Assembly: GCA_038373865.1 (NCBI GenBank)
Contig: JAXGGA010001049.1
Location: 62,001-126,000 of the forward strand
DNA from: Uloborus plumipes
Lineage: Eukaryota > Arthropoda > Arachnida > Araneae > Uloboridae
Length of the DNA stretch: 64,000 nt
Direction: 5' to 3'
Under the pieces are notes generated by a model that had not been told where the DNA came from, ran no database searches, and saw only the letters and a list, made by a program, of their open reading frames with translations. The position numbers and the translations under genes are program-made. Every line of letters begins with the position of its first letter. Within the stretch, counting starts at the first letter, position 1. Below are positions 1 to 13,174 of this stretch, piece after piece.

Positions 1-1090
1 ATTCAGATCCCTCTCAGAGCAGAGCTCGATTTATTTCGACTTAATTAAGGACCGGGCTAGAGATGAAAATGGTCGGAAAAAAAACCGGAAACTTTCGAAA
101 AAAAACCTGTTTTTTTTCCGTTTTTTTCCAAGAAAGTTTATTTCCACTCCGGAAAAATTGAATTTTTCAAATTTTCAGTAAAATGAAATTTAAAATTTTC
201 AGCATAAAATGATAAATTTAGAAATTTATTATTCTTACGCTATTTTCTTCTTCCCCTCCACCCCAATGCAAGTTGAACGATATTACAATTTGCCTATAGA
301 TCAAGGAGAACTGTTAGAGCTGAGAAATTTTAATATATGAACATTGTTAAAAAATTAAACTTTAACTTAAAGTTCAAATTTTAATCCAAAAAATATTTGA
401 TCACACTTGTTGAATGCATATGCATCCAGTTTAAAATTCGTTTTAACTTTTCAAAATTACATATCGCCACTGAAAGGTAAAATTATTTCATTATTGATAA
501 GCGCTTATGTACAAAAATTTTCATTTATTAATATGGATTCTTTCATACAAAATGCATTACCTCACTTTTTAACTGATTTTCTTTATGTACTTCCTCTACT
601 TTATGTATGTATAAAATAAATTGTCACATACATATTTAATTTTATATCATAGATTTATCAATTTTCTGTTAAAAATTGATAATTTCCTTTTGGTATATAG
701 ATATTTTCCAAAATTTTATATTAATATGCAATATTACTAACATTATGACAGCATATTTACAAAAAATTTATTAACTTAATTTAAATAGTTTACATATCTT
801 TCAAAGATTTTTCATGTGTCTAACAATTCAGAGTTCAAATCGTACTAAGATAATAGTTAATAAAAAAAACTATATTAAAGTAAGTACACTTACCTTTATT
901 GCAAATTCCAAGCAGAATTCAACGCTATGAACTATTAAAACTCTCTCAACACAACAACTCTACACAGAAACTTCTTTAACAAAACCAACGTCCTTTTAGT
1001 GAAGAACTAATTTTACTTCTTCATGACATGAATAAGCATAACTTCAGCCACAGAACTAGGTTTCCGCTGACTATGCGAACTAAATGTATA
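1..1090. other. AT-rich non-coding flank
   Basis: No gene recognised. The short open frame at 407-619 is AT-rich, low-complexity translation without any family motif. A/T-rich tracts with the word CCGGAAA near 60-170 resemble sequence at about 1860-1920, so this may be the left part of an old transposon spanning the first 2 kb, but no target duplication supports that. Confidence 0.5.
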
Positions 1091-1342
1091 TTGCCGTGCT
1101 TGCTAAGCACATAGCAGAATCTGCAATTGAGTTCAAACTGACATATTGCATTTTAAAGAGCTGCGCCTCCATACATTTTGTTGTGATGACTTTTTATTCA
1201 GCAGATTAAAAAAAAAGTTTCCAATCACAAATGACTACAAAACATTTTATTAATAACACATAGGAAACAGAGAGCAACCTCTGGTAAATTACTCTGGTTT
1301 TGTTGAAAAGTAGGGGTACGACTATTGTGCTTAGCAAGGCAG
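1091..1342. mobile_element. MITE family X, copy 1
   Basis: About 250 bp that is clearly related to 36883-37130. Both begin with (C/T)TGCCGTGC...CTAAGC, share an interior with TTTAAAG...GCTCCTCCAT/GCGCCTCCAT, and end with GTGCTTA(G/T)CAAGGCAG, the inverted form of the start. There is no coding capacity, so it is a non-autonomous terminal-inverted-repeat element. No clear target duplication is visible at this copy; the other copy shows TATT on both sides. Confidence 0.7.
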
Positions 1343-3134
1343 TGCAGTAAGTTGAAACTCCAGTTTAAATTTTGTTCAGGTTTAGAAACCATTACGCAGT
1401 TTATAGTTTTCTATTAGAAAGATTAAAAAAAAAGTCATTTAATTTTTATTTGGATTTAGATTGGGTGGGGAAAAACCAGAATTCAGTAGTTTTAATTTTT
1501 AAATAGTGAGGTTATATTGCAAGGGAGAAAAATCATTCTGATTTTTCTTTCAAACACTATTATTGATGCCTGAAAGTATCTACTTATTATTTTAAGTTTT
1601 AAAGGCAGTCTAAAATAGAAAATTTAATTGTAAGGGTTAGACACACTTTATCCAATATTAACGTGAAATGACGATATGATTCATTTGTGGGGTTTGACCA
1701 AGAAAGCTTTGAGTCATAAAACAGAAAGGCTATTTTTTCCTATTAAAACCTACCTAATAATGCGTATTTCTGTCATTAGGAAAAATAATATGTGTTGATT
1801 GCATATATTTTTAATGATTAACGTTTTAAATGACACAAGAAAACAAAACTATTAAAAAACGATTTTTTTAATTGTAAAAAAGTCAATTTTTCATTTTTTT
1901 CCAATTTTTCCGGAAAGGACGAAACTGCTCTTCACTACCTTTTCATACCCCCACCCCTCCCCAATAAACAATTTCATATTGAAATATTTTTCTTTTCTTA
2001 CATACTTGAACTTTTGACCTTGAAACTGAAATTAAGATCTTATGTTGGCTAGACAAATGTTTTGCTGAAAATTTACTCCGGATGCTAATTTCTCTAATAA
2101 TTCTAACGTGGTATAAGAATTTTTTTCGGTCAGTGTAAAAACATCTAAACGTTTCGTAAAATATTTCCAACGAATTCTATTTTAATTGTGGAAAAGAGAT
2201 TTCGTGTTTTAAAAGTTAAAACTTAGATAAAAATTTGAATCAATTAGAGAAAGCAGATTTCTTACTCATTAAATCTTTAGGTTGATTCAGAAATAATATG
2301 AAAAAATCTGCAGTTAGGTCAGGCACGTGATATCAAGCAAGAATTTCGCAGGATCATATGTTCGTAAGCACAATGCTGCCGCGCTACATGCACATTAAGA
2401 TAGAAAGTGAAGGGTGTGAAATAGGACACAAATTTACAATCCAACGGCAATTTTACACAACATTTCAGTTTTTATGAAAAGTTTTAAGTGGTTGTTGAAA
2501 TTTGCGGTTGGCAGCTGCTGATGGTGTCACGCAGTGACAACGTAACAACTATCACAATGACGAGCCATATACTGCCATGCTTTCATGGATCGCTGCATTG
2601 GCGTTACGACACGTGTATCAAAGCTACAGTCGCAGTTTTAAATAACTACTTTAAATCCAGCTTTAAAACTAAAATCCTGCGCTAAATAGTCTTTGGGTGC
2701 GAAATTTGAGACCTGTTTGTCGCATTCGTCAGTGTCAGGTCTTGTGTGCATGTAGCGCGTCAACATTGCGTTTGTGACCTTATGCTCCCACACAATTCTT
2801 GTTTGTTTTTGTATACCTGACCTACGTGCAGATTTTGAACGATCATAGTGCTGCTCTAGTATACTGACTTCTGACATTGCCAATGTTTAGCTCTGTTTCG
2901 GGTTACAGGAAAAGGGTATATTACCACGGATTCGAGTAACAATACTTTTCCAAATAACTAAGAAAGTAACCCAACTCTATTCAGTGCCAATTACCATTTC
3001 CTACTACCTTAACAAGAGACCAACATTGTTAATGTCGGTGGTCAACTTATCAGAGTAGCACTATAGTTCTGAATCGCCTTGTATGTTAGCTGCAACCTGT
3101 AATACTTTTTATTCTGTTTCTCTTTCAAATTAAG
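1343..3134. other. Non-coding sequence upstream of the first visible gene A exon
   Basis: It should be intronic to gene A, because the exon at 3135 starts in the middle of a protease domain. The missing exon (prodomain and IVGG activation site, ending PWQ or similar in phase 0) was searched for on the + strand and not found, so it probably lies left of the window. Around 2310-2880 the base composition is less AT-rich than its surroundings, without a recognisable gene. Confidence 0.5.
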
Positions 3135-3241
3135 ATTTCTTTGGAGCTTAATCATCCTCAGAAAGGAACCATTCCACATTTTTGCGGTGGAGTTCTCATA
3201 GACGAGCAATGGCTTTTAACTGCTGCACATTGTGTTGTGAA
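3135..3241 (+). CDS. Gene A exon with the catalytic histidine
   Basis: Encodes 35 codons plus two bases, starting ISLELNHP and containing FCGG and LLTAAHCVV. The acceptor is a pyrimidine stretch ending AAATTAAG and the donor is GTAAGT. The exon starts in phase 0, matching the intron after PWQ in gene B, and ends in phase 2. These residues form the N-terminal beta barrel of a chymotrypsin fold; His32 is chymotrypsin His57. The preceding exon is not in the window. Confidence 0.9.
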
Positions 3242-3900
3242 GTAAGTGGAAACATTAAATACGAACTCTTTTAACTCATGCAATACGTATTTTTTGTCAC
3301 ATAAATAACTAATGAAAAAGAAGGCTATCTGAGCATCATTTTAAATTTCTTTTTTGAAATTTTATGTTACATCTTGATTCTATTTATGTTTCGTAAGAGT
3401 CACAATGATTTAAATAAAAAAAGAAAGAGTTACTCTTCTTTAATTATTTTCAAATTGTAAATGTAATTGTAATATATTTTACTGTACATGTAGTTTATTC
3501 TTGGAGACCACACAACATTTTCAATTCGATGAATTTTTTAACAGTTAAAAGCTAAAAGGTTATACCCAACATTAAGCTTTTAGTTAAATTTATGGTTTTT
3601 ATGACGCATTTACTATTAGTTTAATGTCAGTTACCATTATAGTAAAGACGATTATGTGGTAAATCATTAGCAAGAATGGAAGTACTTGTTGGAAGTTTTT
3701 ATTAGTAATATCTTTACAAATTGCGCTGTAAAGAAGCGTCTAATATTTCTGCTTTGTGCATGAAACTTATGGAAGAAGCATGAAATAAATTAGTCGAGTA
3801 AAAATGATGTTACGGAAAACTTTTTCAAAATCTTAAATGGTAATTCACAATCTTGTGCAAAATTTATAATCATTATCAGAATTTAGTCAAGACCATGAAG

Positions 3901-3939
3901 TTTTTTTTTTTTTTTTTTTTTTTTTTGGGGGGGGGGGGG
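3901..3939. repeat. T26-G13 homopolymer junction
   Basis: Twenty-six T followed directly by thirteen G, in gene A intron 1. Further G runs lie at 4166-4179 and about 6529-6541. Such runs are prone to assembly and polymerase errors. Confidence 0.95.
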
Positions 3940-6900
3940 AGAAATGCTCACTGCTCTATCAGAAAATTTTTTGTAGTCATAATTTCTCTGATGGGAAATT
4001 TTCTCAAAGGAGAGAATGAAATGGATTATTCTTAAACTGTTCCACGTTAATCGAAAGATTTTAGAGATATTATTTTGTCCATAATAAATAAATAAATAGC
4101 AGAAAAAAGTCATGGATATTTGTTGTTTTTCTCGTTTTTCGTTTTCGTAAAAGAAGAGGTTAGGCGGGGGGGGGGGGGGTTGTTGACGGAGAATTCATAA
4201 ATCATTTGGAATATGCGAATGACAATGTATTATTTGACTCCTCATTTGACTGACTTAAAAATATGTTTCAAGGATAAAAAATTGACGGCAAGCTTATTGG
4301 ATTGAAAATCAACCTCAGTTTAAGCTAAAATTGTGGGTCGAATTTCTTTATTTCTCAACAGAAGGGCGATTTCGATACGGATGTATTGCAAAAAGGTGTG
4401 CAGCTACGCATATCCGCGGCAAGTCACTATGATGAACGGAGGCATTTTGGAAGAAATCAACAACGGCATTAAACTTATGTGGAGAGCATTCGGATTAAAA
4501 GGCGTCAGAATGAAAACTACTCATTTGGCGATACCAAATAAAAAGAAACACAGTAAACGTTATTAAAAGTTCTATTTATGTGTAAAACAATCCGCTAAAT
4601 AAATAAGTTAAGCGACTAAGAAGCATTGAAATGTGAAATAATCCGCCGAATAAATGAAATATTATTAAAAGTTTCATATACAACGAAAAACAATCCTTCA
4701 ACTTAACAAAACATTTAAAGTTCTAATAAAATGCAAAAATTCTATCACAGATGATTATATTCAGCTATTAAAACCAATAATAGTTTCATTAAAATGTAAA
4801 CTTGAAGCACGAGGTTCAAACATGATGGTATAGTAAAGTTTTTCCATTTGTTTTGCCAAGTTAGAAAGTAAACAAGTCGACAAGCACCCGTATATCCTTA
4901 TTCCAGTCCTACCTTAAAGATATTCATCGTTCTAGAAACTTTAGCAAAGTGAGGGGAGAGGAAGAAGGGGAGGGATTCTATCAACGTGGGAAAATTCTAT
5001 CTTGTGACCACTTAAACCAGAGCGAAGAAAAAAAAATTGAAAGTTCAAGGTCAATTTGAAATCAACTATTTCTTTAGCAAGTCCACTTTTTTTTTCTTTT
5101 CATGGTAAACATGACTTGAATTGGTAAAGAAAAAGCTATAGGGCAAGTCAGCCAGTAATAGCAGTAACTACGGAGACAGCTTGAAACTTGTTAGGTGATT
5201 ATCGAAGGCGACACTCAAAGAAGAAATCCCTGTCACAAGGACCTTCATCAGATAAGAATGTCGAATGCACTTCTTATACTCGTTTCATTTAACGAGTTGT
5301 TTAGTAACATTTTTCAGTGCCGATGGCACCAAGGAAAGTAAATTTAAAAAAATTAAATTCATTTTATTAAAACTATTAGATTTGCGAGCGAAACTTTCAT
5401 GAAAAATTCAACTCTCTTTTTCTAAAAAAAGTAATTATCTTACTAAGATTAATAAATACTGCTTAAGCATTTTAATTGGCTCAGCTATTAATTTATATTT
5501 GTCGAGTTAATGAGAATAAGTGGAAATTATGTATTTTGGTACATTATTTCTATACCTCAGAAACATACTAGCTAAAGTTAAAAAATGGTCTTTTCTAGGT
5601 TATTTCAGGCTGTATGTAGAATCCTATTCTGCATCGAGTCATAACAACATAATTCTATTTAAAAAAAAAAAACCTTCATAATTATTTACTAGTGTTGAAA
5701 AGCGCGAGACCAGACAAACGTTCTTCTCTCTTCTGCAAAGTAGCCATAATGTGACTTACGTCAGGATGAATTTGAGGTACAGATTCGATGAAAAAATAAA
5801 TATCTTTCACTAGCTCTAAAATCGTAACAACCGATTGAAAAAAACCATCCCAAATGCTTCTTTTATCTTAGTTTACTACAGTTACTACTGCAAAAACTTG
5901 CAGCAACAACGAATTTAAATTATTTTTTAGAAATTATTCGAATTGACAATTTGTTGAGTAAAATGACATTTGCTGTTCTATTCAGTGTTAATAATGTCAC
6001 TGGACTTACTGCAATATCTAGATCTAGTTTGTAAAATAATATTTTTTAGAAATGTCAATGACTTATTTAGCGTGTCATCAGCTCTTAAGCAACATAAATA
6101 TATTTTCAAATTTCACTCACGTAATATAAACAAATGAATTTGACTTGAATATGTCAAACGACATTTAAATGTCTTTAAAATTTTATAGTAAAACACATGT
6201 GAAATTGAAGATTTTCGAAACAGATTTTCGATGATGAGACTTTGTTTTCAGCAAACATCAACTCAATTTAATGTGCGATTTTTGAGGATGTGAGTACGTA
6301 ATGAAATTCACTGAGCTCGCTTGCTAAAAATATGCTGTTATTGTGTGTGACTATCACACTTTAAAATTTCATCAATTGACTATGCTGGGTTTGGATAACA
6401 ATTTTTTTGAGATAATATTTTTAAAGATTTCACCGAATTCCAAAACGTCATAATTTTGCTTAGGCTGAGAATATGATTTCATTAAAGGTACCTAAAGTGT
6501 TAGTTAATCATAATGCACGTTTTTTTTTGGGGGGGGGGGGGAGGGGGGGAATAAGGGAGAGTGAAGGGATTCTGTACATGCAGTAAAGAGGGTTGCTAAA
6601 TAAGGAGATGTCGACCAATGAGCTATCTTCTCATTTTCTGGTGTATTGAAACAAAATTTCTCTAGATCGTGACTTCATCGTCACCAGACTGTTTAACTGA
6701 TAATAAAGTATTATCAACAAGCAGTTCATAGTTATCATACACTAGTTTAGCATAAGTTATTACAGAAGAACATTTTAAAATCAAAATGGTTCGATTTTTT
6801 CAATAAGTTTTTTTTTTCTTCGTGGTTCACTATAGTTTTCTATAGTATAAAACAATTGTTTATTGTTCCTGAAACTTAGTTCATGTGGTTGATGAAACTG

Positions 6901-7742
6901 ATAAGAAAAATATCACTGTGCACTGTGTGTCTTTCTTATCATTTTATGACCTAGAAAAGGAGATTGTTTCGCAATATGGCCATGGTTCGCCTTATTAGTA
7001 ATCCGGGGTCCTTATTAGGACATCGGAGTATCGAGTGACGAATATGATCCAGTGCTGCATATGTTGCACGACTGTGCAAAAGGACCAAAATAGGAGTGAC
7101 CAAAATGTGAGTAAGTCTGTATGAATGACCAAAAAACAGAAAATAACGAATTATCAGTGGCTTGAATATGACGATTTATCTTTCTCTTTTCCATTGAAGC
7201 AAACATGGAATTAAGTAATTTTTCTGAGTTTATTAAATGTACTTCAATATGTTTTTATATTAATATTGAAGGTCTTTATTCAAAGCTGTCTTTATATTGA
7301 GGACACGTGTTCTGAATGAGGACACAAATCACTTTTTCTTGTTAGAACTGCTGAAAAACTTAGTTGAATTTTCTCTTGAAATTGAGTCGTTTATTTAAGA
7401 AACCCATCAAACGAAAAAATTTTTAATTTTTAAAAAAACATATATATAATCACATAAAATTATTTAATCAGGATTACAACACTTTCCTCTAAAGCAAAGA
7501 TATCTAAATTCGTATGTTAAAATATTGTACCATTATGTTTAAAATATTGTCATTCTTACCGAATTTAAAAATAAAAATAGTGTAAAAATATGTTTTCAAA
7601 CGTCTAGAGCTTGTCGCTTGACGGGTTTCTGAAATAAACGATTCAATTATGTTTAGCTTACTTTTTATAAGACATCTGATGAATGTGCAATAAATAAATA
7701 AATAAATAAATAAAATAAAGAAAAATAAAAAAATGGAGAAAA
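3940..7742. other. Gene A intron 1, left part, no gene
   Basis: AT-rich intron. I recognised no exon, RNA gene or bounded transposon. An (AATA)n-like microsatellite at about 7689-7720 lies just before the Helitron start. Confidence 0.5.
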
Positions 7743-9222
7743 TCTCTACTAATAATAAAGCTGAAGGTGGGTCTGTCTGTCTTTCTTTCCTTTAGTCTGT
7801 CTGTTACGCGAGTAGCGCCAAAACCGTTCGGTCGATTTTCATGAAATTTGGCACAAAATTAGTTTGTAGCAGGAGATTATGCACTACGAAGCGATTTTTC
7901 GAAAATTCTATTTCGTTCTTTTTTTTATTCTAATTCTTAGCAAAAATTCGATAAAATAGAGAAGAAATATTTCATACACATTTTCAAGTCTTATGTCATT
8001 CGAAAGCTTGAAATTTTCTGCTAAAAATGATGTCGGCTTGAAGTTTCTACGAGCATTAGAAGAGCTGTAATAATTGTTTTTATAATCCCGGTAGTTCAAG
8101 GCTTACCTTCAGCAAAGCAAGCCAAACGATTCTAAAATGGTTAAGCTCGAGAATAAAATTTGTTTGAAAATAAAGATGGAATGAAACATTTTATCAACGG
8201 AAATCAACTTTTCATGTTGATGGACACCATGGTTACGTTTTTATTTCGTTTAATTGTTTCGTTCTTTTTCACTTAATAATTTAAAAATGTATTTGTTTTT
8301 GTAGCAATCCAAATTCCAAGCCTTATTAAAATTAGTCAAATGAAATATAATAAAGCCGTGATAAGATGGCACCTGTCAATCGAATGAGAAATCGAGTCCT
8401 TTCCTTAAAATAGGTAGAGAAAAAAGAAACTGACGCGTACCATTTTTGTGAGTTTAGAGACATTTTGGAGATCTGACAAGTTGTATAGAAGAGGGAATAA
8501 TTCTTTAACCAAATGAGATAAAAAAAGAGACAACATGATAGTAAACCATTCTAAATTTATCGTCTGCAAAACATATTTTACTTCATTATTAATTTATTTC
8601 AATATAAATTGCAGTAAATGGCTTGAGTGAACGAATTTAGCTTTTAATTTATCGTTTGCTGGTTGATGTTTGTCGCTGTTTATTGTTTTTATTATCATTG
8701 TGAAGAATAATACACGAAATTTCTATGACTAATACCTAAAATGTTTAGGATCAGTTGAGTTTAAAAGAAAAAAGTGCTCCAAATATATTTTTGCAATGTG
8801 ATTATTTATTGTTGGACTGTAATTTGCAGCAGTAATTGCATTTAATAAATAATAAATTACAATATTAAAAGTTAATTTTGCGGCGACTTTTTTACAGTTT
8901 GGCATTCAATTCTATTTCAGTATATTTAATTGTATCGTATTGCGATATTGCAACGTTCTTTCTAAAGTGTGTCATTTCGGAAAATGTATTATTTTGTTTT
9001 TGAAGTTAGGAAAGAAAACTTTCTTCTTCTTTTAAACTTAGGTAAGATTTCTGTTGGTTTCTGAGAGCAACAAAATTATTCTTATTTTCTCATTTGGCTT
9101 ATTTTTGTGCACCTCCCCTTGGGGTTGCATTCGAATGTTCCCAAGGGAGTGTTTTACCCCTTTTATGGGGGTAAATCGGTGTTAATTTCAATGTAGACAA
9201 AAGTGATATGAATTGGCGCTAC

Positions 9223-9261
9223 CACTTGGCGATATATCACCAAGCTTTTGGTCGCCAAGTG
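9223..9261. repeat. Nested perfect hairpin inside the Helitron
   Basis: CACTTGGCGA at 9223-9232 pairs perfectly with TCGCCAAGTG at 9252-9261. The spacer itself contains CACCAA / TTGG, which can pair. The words TTGGCGA and TTGGTGA recur through about 9300, so several alternative hairpins are possible. Confidence 0.8.
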
Positions 9262-9464
9262 TTTGGCCCCAATTTGGTGACATATTGCCAAGTTGGAGAC
9301 AAATTTGGTGAAAAAAATTATTATTTTTTGGTTTGGGTTCAATTTGGCGCTATTAGCGATATTTTGCGAAAAATCCATTGAATTATGTTAAAATCGGCGA
9401 TGTTTAGGAGATTAATCATTGTAAAACATTTTTTTGCATTGTTTCGTGGAAAACTAGGGATGTA

Positions 9465-10029
9465 CAGTGAACTCTCACCTATGCGCCGGCCCAAGAGACC
9501 AATAGAAAAAGGCGCATAAGTAAGAGAGACGTATAAGCGAACAAACCTATTTACAGGACGAAAACGCAACATAGGTTTTAATGAGAGAATGAATAAGAAG
9601 TTTCTATACAAAAGGGACATATTAGTACGGATTGGCAATTACTGTAATGTAACTACAATGATAAAGAGAAAACAAAAATTGTAGCATACCAAATTACAAG
9701 CTGTTCATTCTAAAACGATGCATAATGGATAATTGTCCCTCTCCAAACTGTAGTTCATGTTCATGCGGAAAAAATGCCTTCCGTGAGCAATAAAGGCGAA
9801 AGATTTAAGAGGAAAGTGAAGAAAAATGCTTATTTCTTAAAGAAAATAAATAATGAAAAAAAATTTTTAGGGAAAATTCGGCGCAAAAGTGAAATATTTA
9901 TCTATAGAGCGACGCAAAAACGAATGATACTATCATTATTTTGCTATGGAATGTGCTGGAACCATTTAAAATCGTCGTATAAGTGAAAAAGGCGCATAAA
10001 TGAGGCGGCGTATAAGTGAGAGTTCACTG
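9465..10029. mobile_element. pogo/Tc1-type MITE nested in the Helitron
   Basis: Terminal inverted repeats CAGTGAACTCTCAC...GTGAGAGTTCACTG, flanked by TA on both sides (9463-9464 and 10030-10031). Subterminal GGCGCATAAGT / GGCGTATAAGT words are also inverted. TA duplication and the CAGTGAAC(T/C)(C/T)TC end type are characteristic of pogo-like Tc1/mariner elements. The interior has no recognisable transposase. Confidence 0.85.
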
Positions 10030-10528
10030 TAAATGTTTGAATTGTTATCTTGCTCGCTCCAAGCACCTTTTATTTTTTACTTAAGGCATCTACTAAGAAA
10101 TTTACACGTAAAAGAAAGTAGTGTGGGGACCATACCAAATTTTTATATCATACTTTCAAGGAATTATAATTGAATTATAACTAAAATAGGGTATTTTTTC
10201 TGCTATATCATTTTTTTACAAATGAACTTTTAGTTTTATACCACGGGCAACGCCGTGCGGGTACCGCTAGTTGAATCATAAATCATGAGCGAGATATTAG
10301 GCCATGGAATTTAAGATAGCCTTATTTGGTGCACTTATCTCAAAAATAAGCCTAATGAGAATATTTTGTCTTGGATAAAAACTAGAATGAAAAAATGCCA
10401 TGTGATTTTGACCTTTTATGTTTATGTCACGAATATTTATTTTTTCTGAGCATGGTGTTAATCTCATAATGTATGTGCTGGTTGAAATGAAAGAACTCAA
10501 AACTGAATGAAAGTAATAATTATTTTGA

Positions 10529-10837
<309 letters not shown>

Positions 10838-11732
10838 TAATTTCGTTTATATGTTTGCTGTGATGTGAAAATTAGTCAACTATGGTAAGAAAATTTATCA
10901 CATTTCAACAGTTTCATCGTCACTTGAGTTAAGAATATGTTTGTAATGAATATTCACTTACACCTGTTCACACTTGGTGATAGCGTTGGAAAAACTATTA
11001 TTGCAGGTAGTGTAAAATTGTAGTTTTAGTTTTTGAATTAAAAAAGGATTATTAAAAACAATGAGCTCGAATAATTCTCGTCGTCATGGTTAATCTGAAA
11101 AATCAAAAGAACATGAACTGCGGTCAAGGGAAGATAATTTGCAACTCGTGATTACTCAAAAAGGTTAATAAAGTAAAATAAAATAAAAAAAACTTAAGTA
11201 CTGACATCTTGAATTCAAATCATGTACTTCGCAATCACAAGTTAGAACAGGACCTTACTCGCTGGGTTTCTTGTGTCTACAAATAGCTCCTGTCCCAAAG
11301 AATCGACTTCATTTATACCTGACCTTTTTGACTTTTCACAATCCTCTTTAAACAAAAATATTATTCAGCAAACAACAAACTTTAACGAGCATATCCCTAT
11401 TCCTGAGCGGTGATGTATGTGTGTATGTGAAGGACAGTGAAAGTAGTAAGAAATTGTGATTACTTAAAAAACACTGTAATCAAAACTTTTGGAACATTCC
11501 TGGAAAAGAATGGGCATCTAGTAGTATGAGTAATTTCTGCCAGTAACATACCTAACAAAAACCAGTTTTGTTTATAGTAATAGCTTAGATGCTTCCTAAT
11601 TTATTAGAAACTCTCATACATCATTTCAGCTAATATGGCCGAAGCTAGGGGAATTGTGTTTTGTCTGTATGCTATAAGTAACTTCGACTATAAACAAAAA
11701 CAGCTACTTTTATAATTTTAATTCATTTGCAG

Positions 11733-11881
11733 CATCACGAGCTTCTGAAGATCTTCGAGCCGTTGGTATTCAAGTATTTGACAATGAAAAATGCAACGCT
11801 TATACTACTAAGTTCCGAATTCCAATTCAACCATGGCATCTCTGCGCCGGTACAATGGAAGGGGGCAAAGGAACCTGCCAG
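11733..11881 (+). CDS. Gene A exon of the C-terminal barrel
   Basis: Begins with two bases completing Ser (T|CA) and ends CAG in phase 0. Contains LRAVGIQVFDNEKCNAY, LCAGTMEGGKGTCQ. The residue aligned to chymotrypsin 189, two before the Cys of TCQ, is Gly173, and position 190 is Thr. Trypsins have Asp there. Acceptor is CATTTGCAG, donor GTAGAA, which is weaker than the other donors of the gene. Confidence 0.92.
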
Positions 11882-13174
11882 GTAGAAAATATTTCCCTTC
11901 ATTTTTCTGTAACTTTCTTTCAAGAGCACATGGAGCTACTGTAATACATACAAGCGTGACTTTCAACAGATTACTTTTGTCCCAAAATTAAAAACATTAA
12001 GGATTTATTTGTAACCCCAAAATGCTTTTATGCATCATTTTATGATTTCTAATGTGTTAACGTTTGTGCATTAACTATTGTTTTTTTCAATTACCTTAAC
12101 TGTTGTACCCAACATGCCCACACACACACACACATATTTATTGTAAAAATTAATTGTTTTAACTTTTGTCAGATTGAGGTTTGTTATCCAAATCAATTTT
12201 TTAACAGCATCTGCTGTTGAAAAACAATGACAAATTTTACTTTTCAAGTGTTTTTTTTCCACCTGATATATTTTGACAAGGTTAAAATAAACTGTACATA
12301 AAAGTTAAGTTTATTAGCGTTTGATTAACATTTTATGAAGATTGCTTAATTTTTTGAATGTTTGAACCATTGGTATGTTCCACAGAGGCACGGCGACAAG
12401 CGAGTTGATTCAAGAATGTTAATTGCATTCTCTGAAGCCAGCAAGTTGCTTCGCACTTTCTCAAAGATCTGTCAATAGTTCCAGGAGCTTTTTTAGTCTG
12501 TTTCGAGTCAATATATTGTACCTTTACCTTGTTCTATAATATTCAGATGATTATTTCTTGTTTAAAATTTTTATTCGCTTTGAATTTTTAAGCATGTAAT
12601 CATACGCTCGCTTTTTCATCAAACTTTTTCGTTCGCTTTTTCATACACTACGATTTTTCTTTGCTAAAAAGGTTCGAATAGAACATGTCCTCCCTTTTAC
12701 CAAAAATCAGGTGGAACCTATTTTAAAAATCATTGTCCAAATTCACTAGCAAAGAGAGATGAATAAGTTTCAAAACGGAATTCAACATGCTTAGCATACC
12801 AAATGGATACGAATTGTGAGAAAGTACAGACAGCAGAAAGGGAAAACGAAATTTTGGCCCTTTAATAATATTGATTATGTTAATATGCACATTCGCTATA
12901 TATTATGCATAATAACTTTCGAGCTTTCAGTAATAAAATCCCACCGTATATATACATATACATTGTAACCTCGGTAACGCGACACCCCACGGTACCACGA
13001 AAATATGTCAAGTCGGTGTCAACTTACCGAGGTTCCATAATGTCATCTATTGTAGTGTTTTCTGTATTGCTTATTTACTAGTGCTTGCCACTCACATTAC
13101 AAAAACTAATTTCAGAAAATGATTTTTCCTTTCTTCCTTTTTTGTTTGTTTGAAAATTACATAATAAAATAAAT

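Larger units (their letters stand above)
7743..10270 (+). mobile_element. Non-autonomous Helitron with nested MITE
   Basis: The 5' end is A|TCTCTACTAATAATAAAG, followed by the phrase GGTCGATTTTCATGAAATTTGG typical of Helitron 5' regions. The 3' end carries a hairpin (CACGG at 10242-10246 pairing with CCGTG at 10253-10257, loop GCAACG), then CGGGTACCGCTAG|T, the canonical CTRR end before a host T. Insertion between A and T without target duplication fits rolling-circle transposition. No Rep/helicase frame is present, so movement would have depended on enzymes from elsewhere. It lies entirely in gene A intron 1. The 565-bp MITE at 9465-10029 inserted into it later. Confidence 0.85.

Noticed and set aside
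407..619. Open frame of 70 codons on the + strand
   Set aside because: Hydrophobic/aromatic translation of AT-rich sequence, with no motif, no splice context and no homologue recognised.
56..1940. A large hAT-like element with CCGGAAA-rich ends
   Set aside because: The ends match only loosely and the flanking eight bases do not agree.
2488..2883. Overlapping frames on both strands in a slightly GC-richer patch
   Set aside because: Neither frame shows a domain or fits the missing gene A prodomain; opposing overlaps suggest chance.
3028..3072. NIVNVGGQLIRVAL reading near the gene A exon as a possible IVGG activation exon
   Set aside because: It lacks PWQ, has a stop a few codons later and no usable donor before exon 3135.
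12660..12700. GGTTCGAATAG resembling a tRNA B box
   Set aside because: No A box at the right distance and no cloverleaf pairing.
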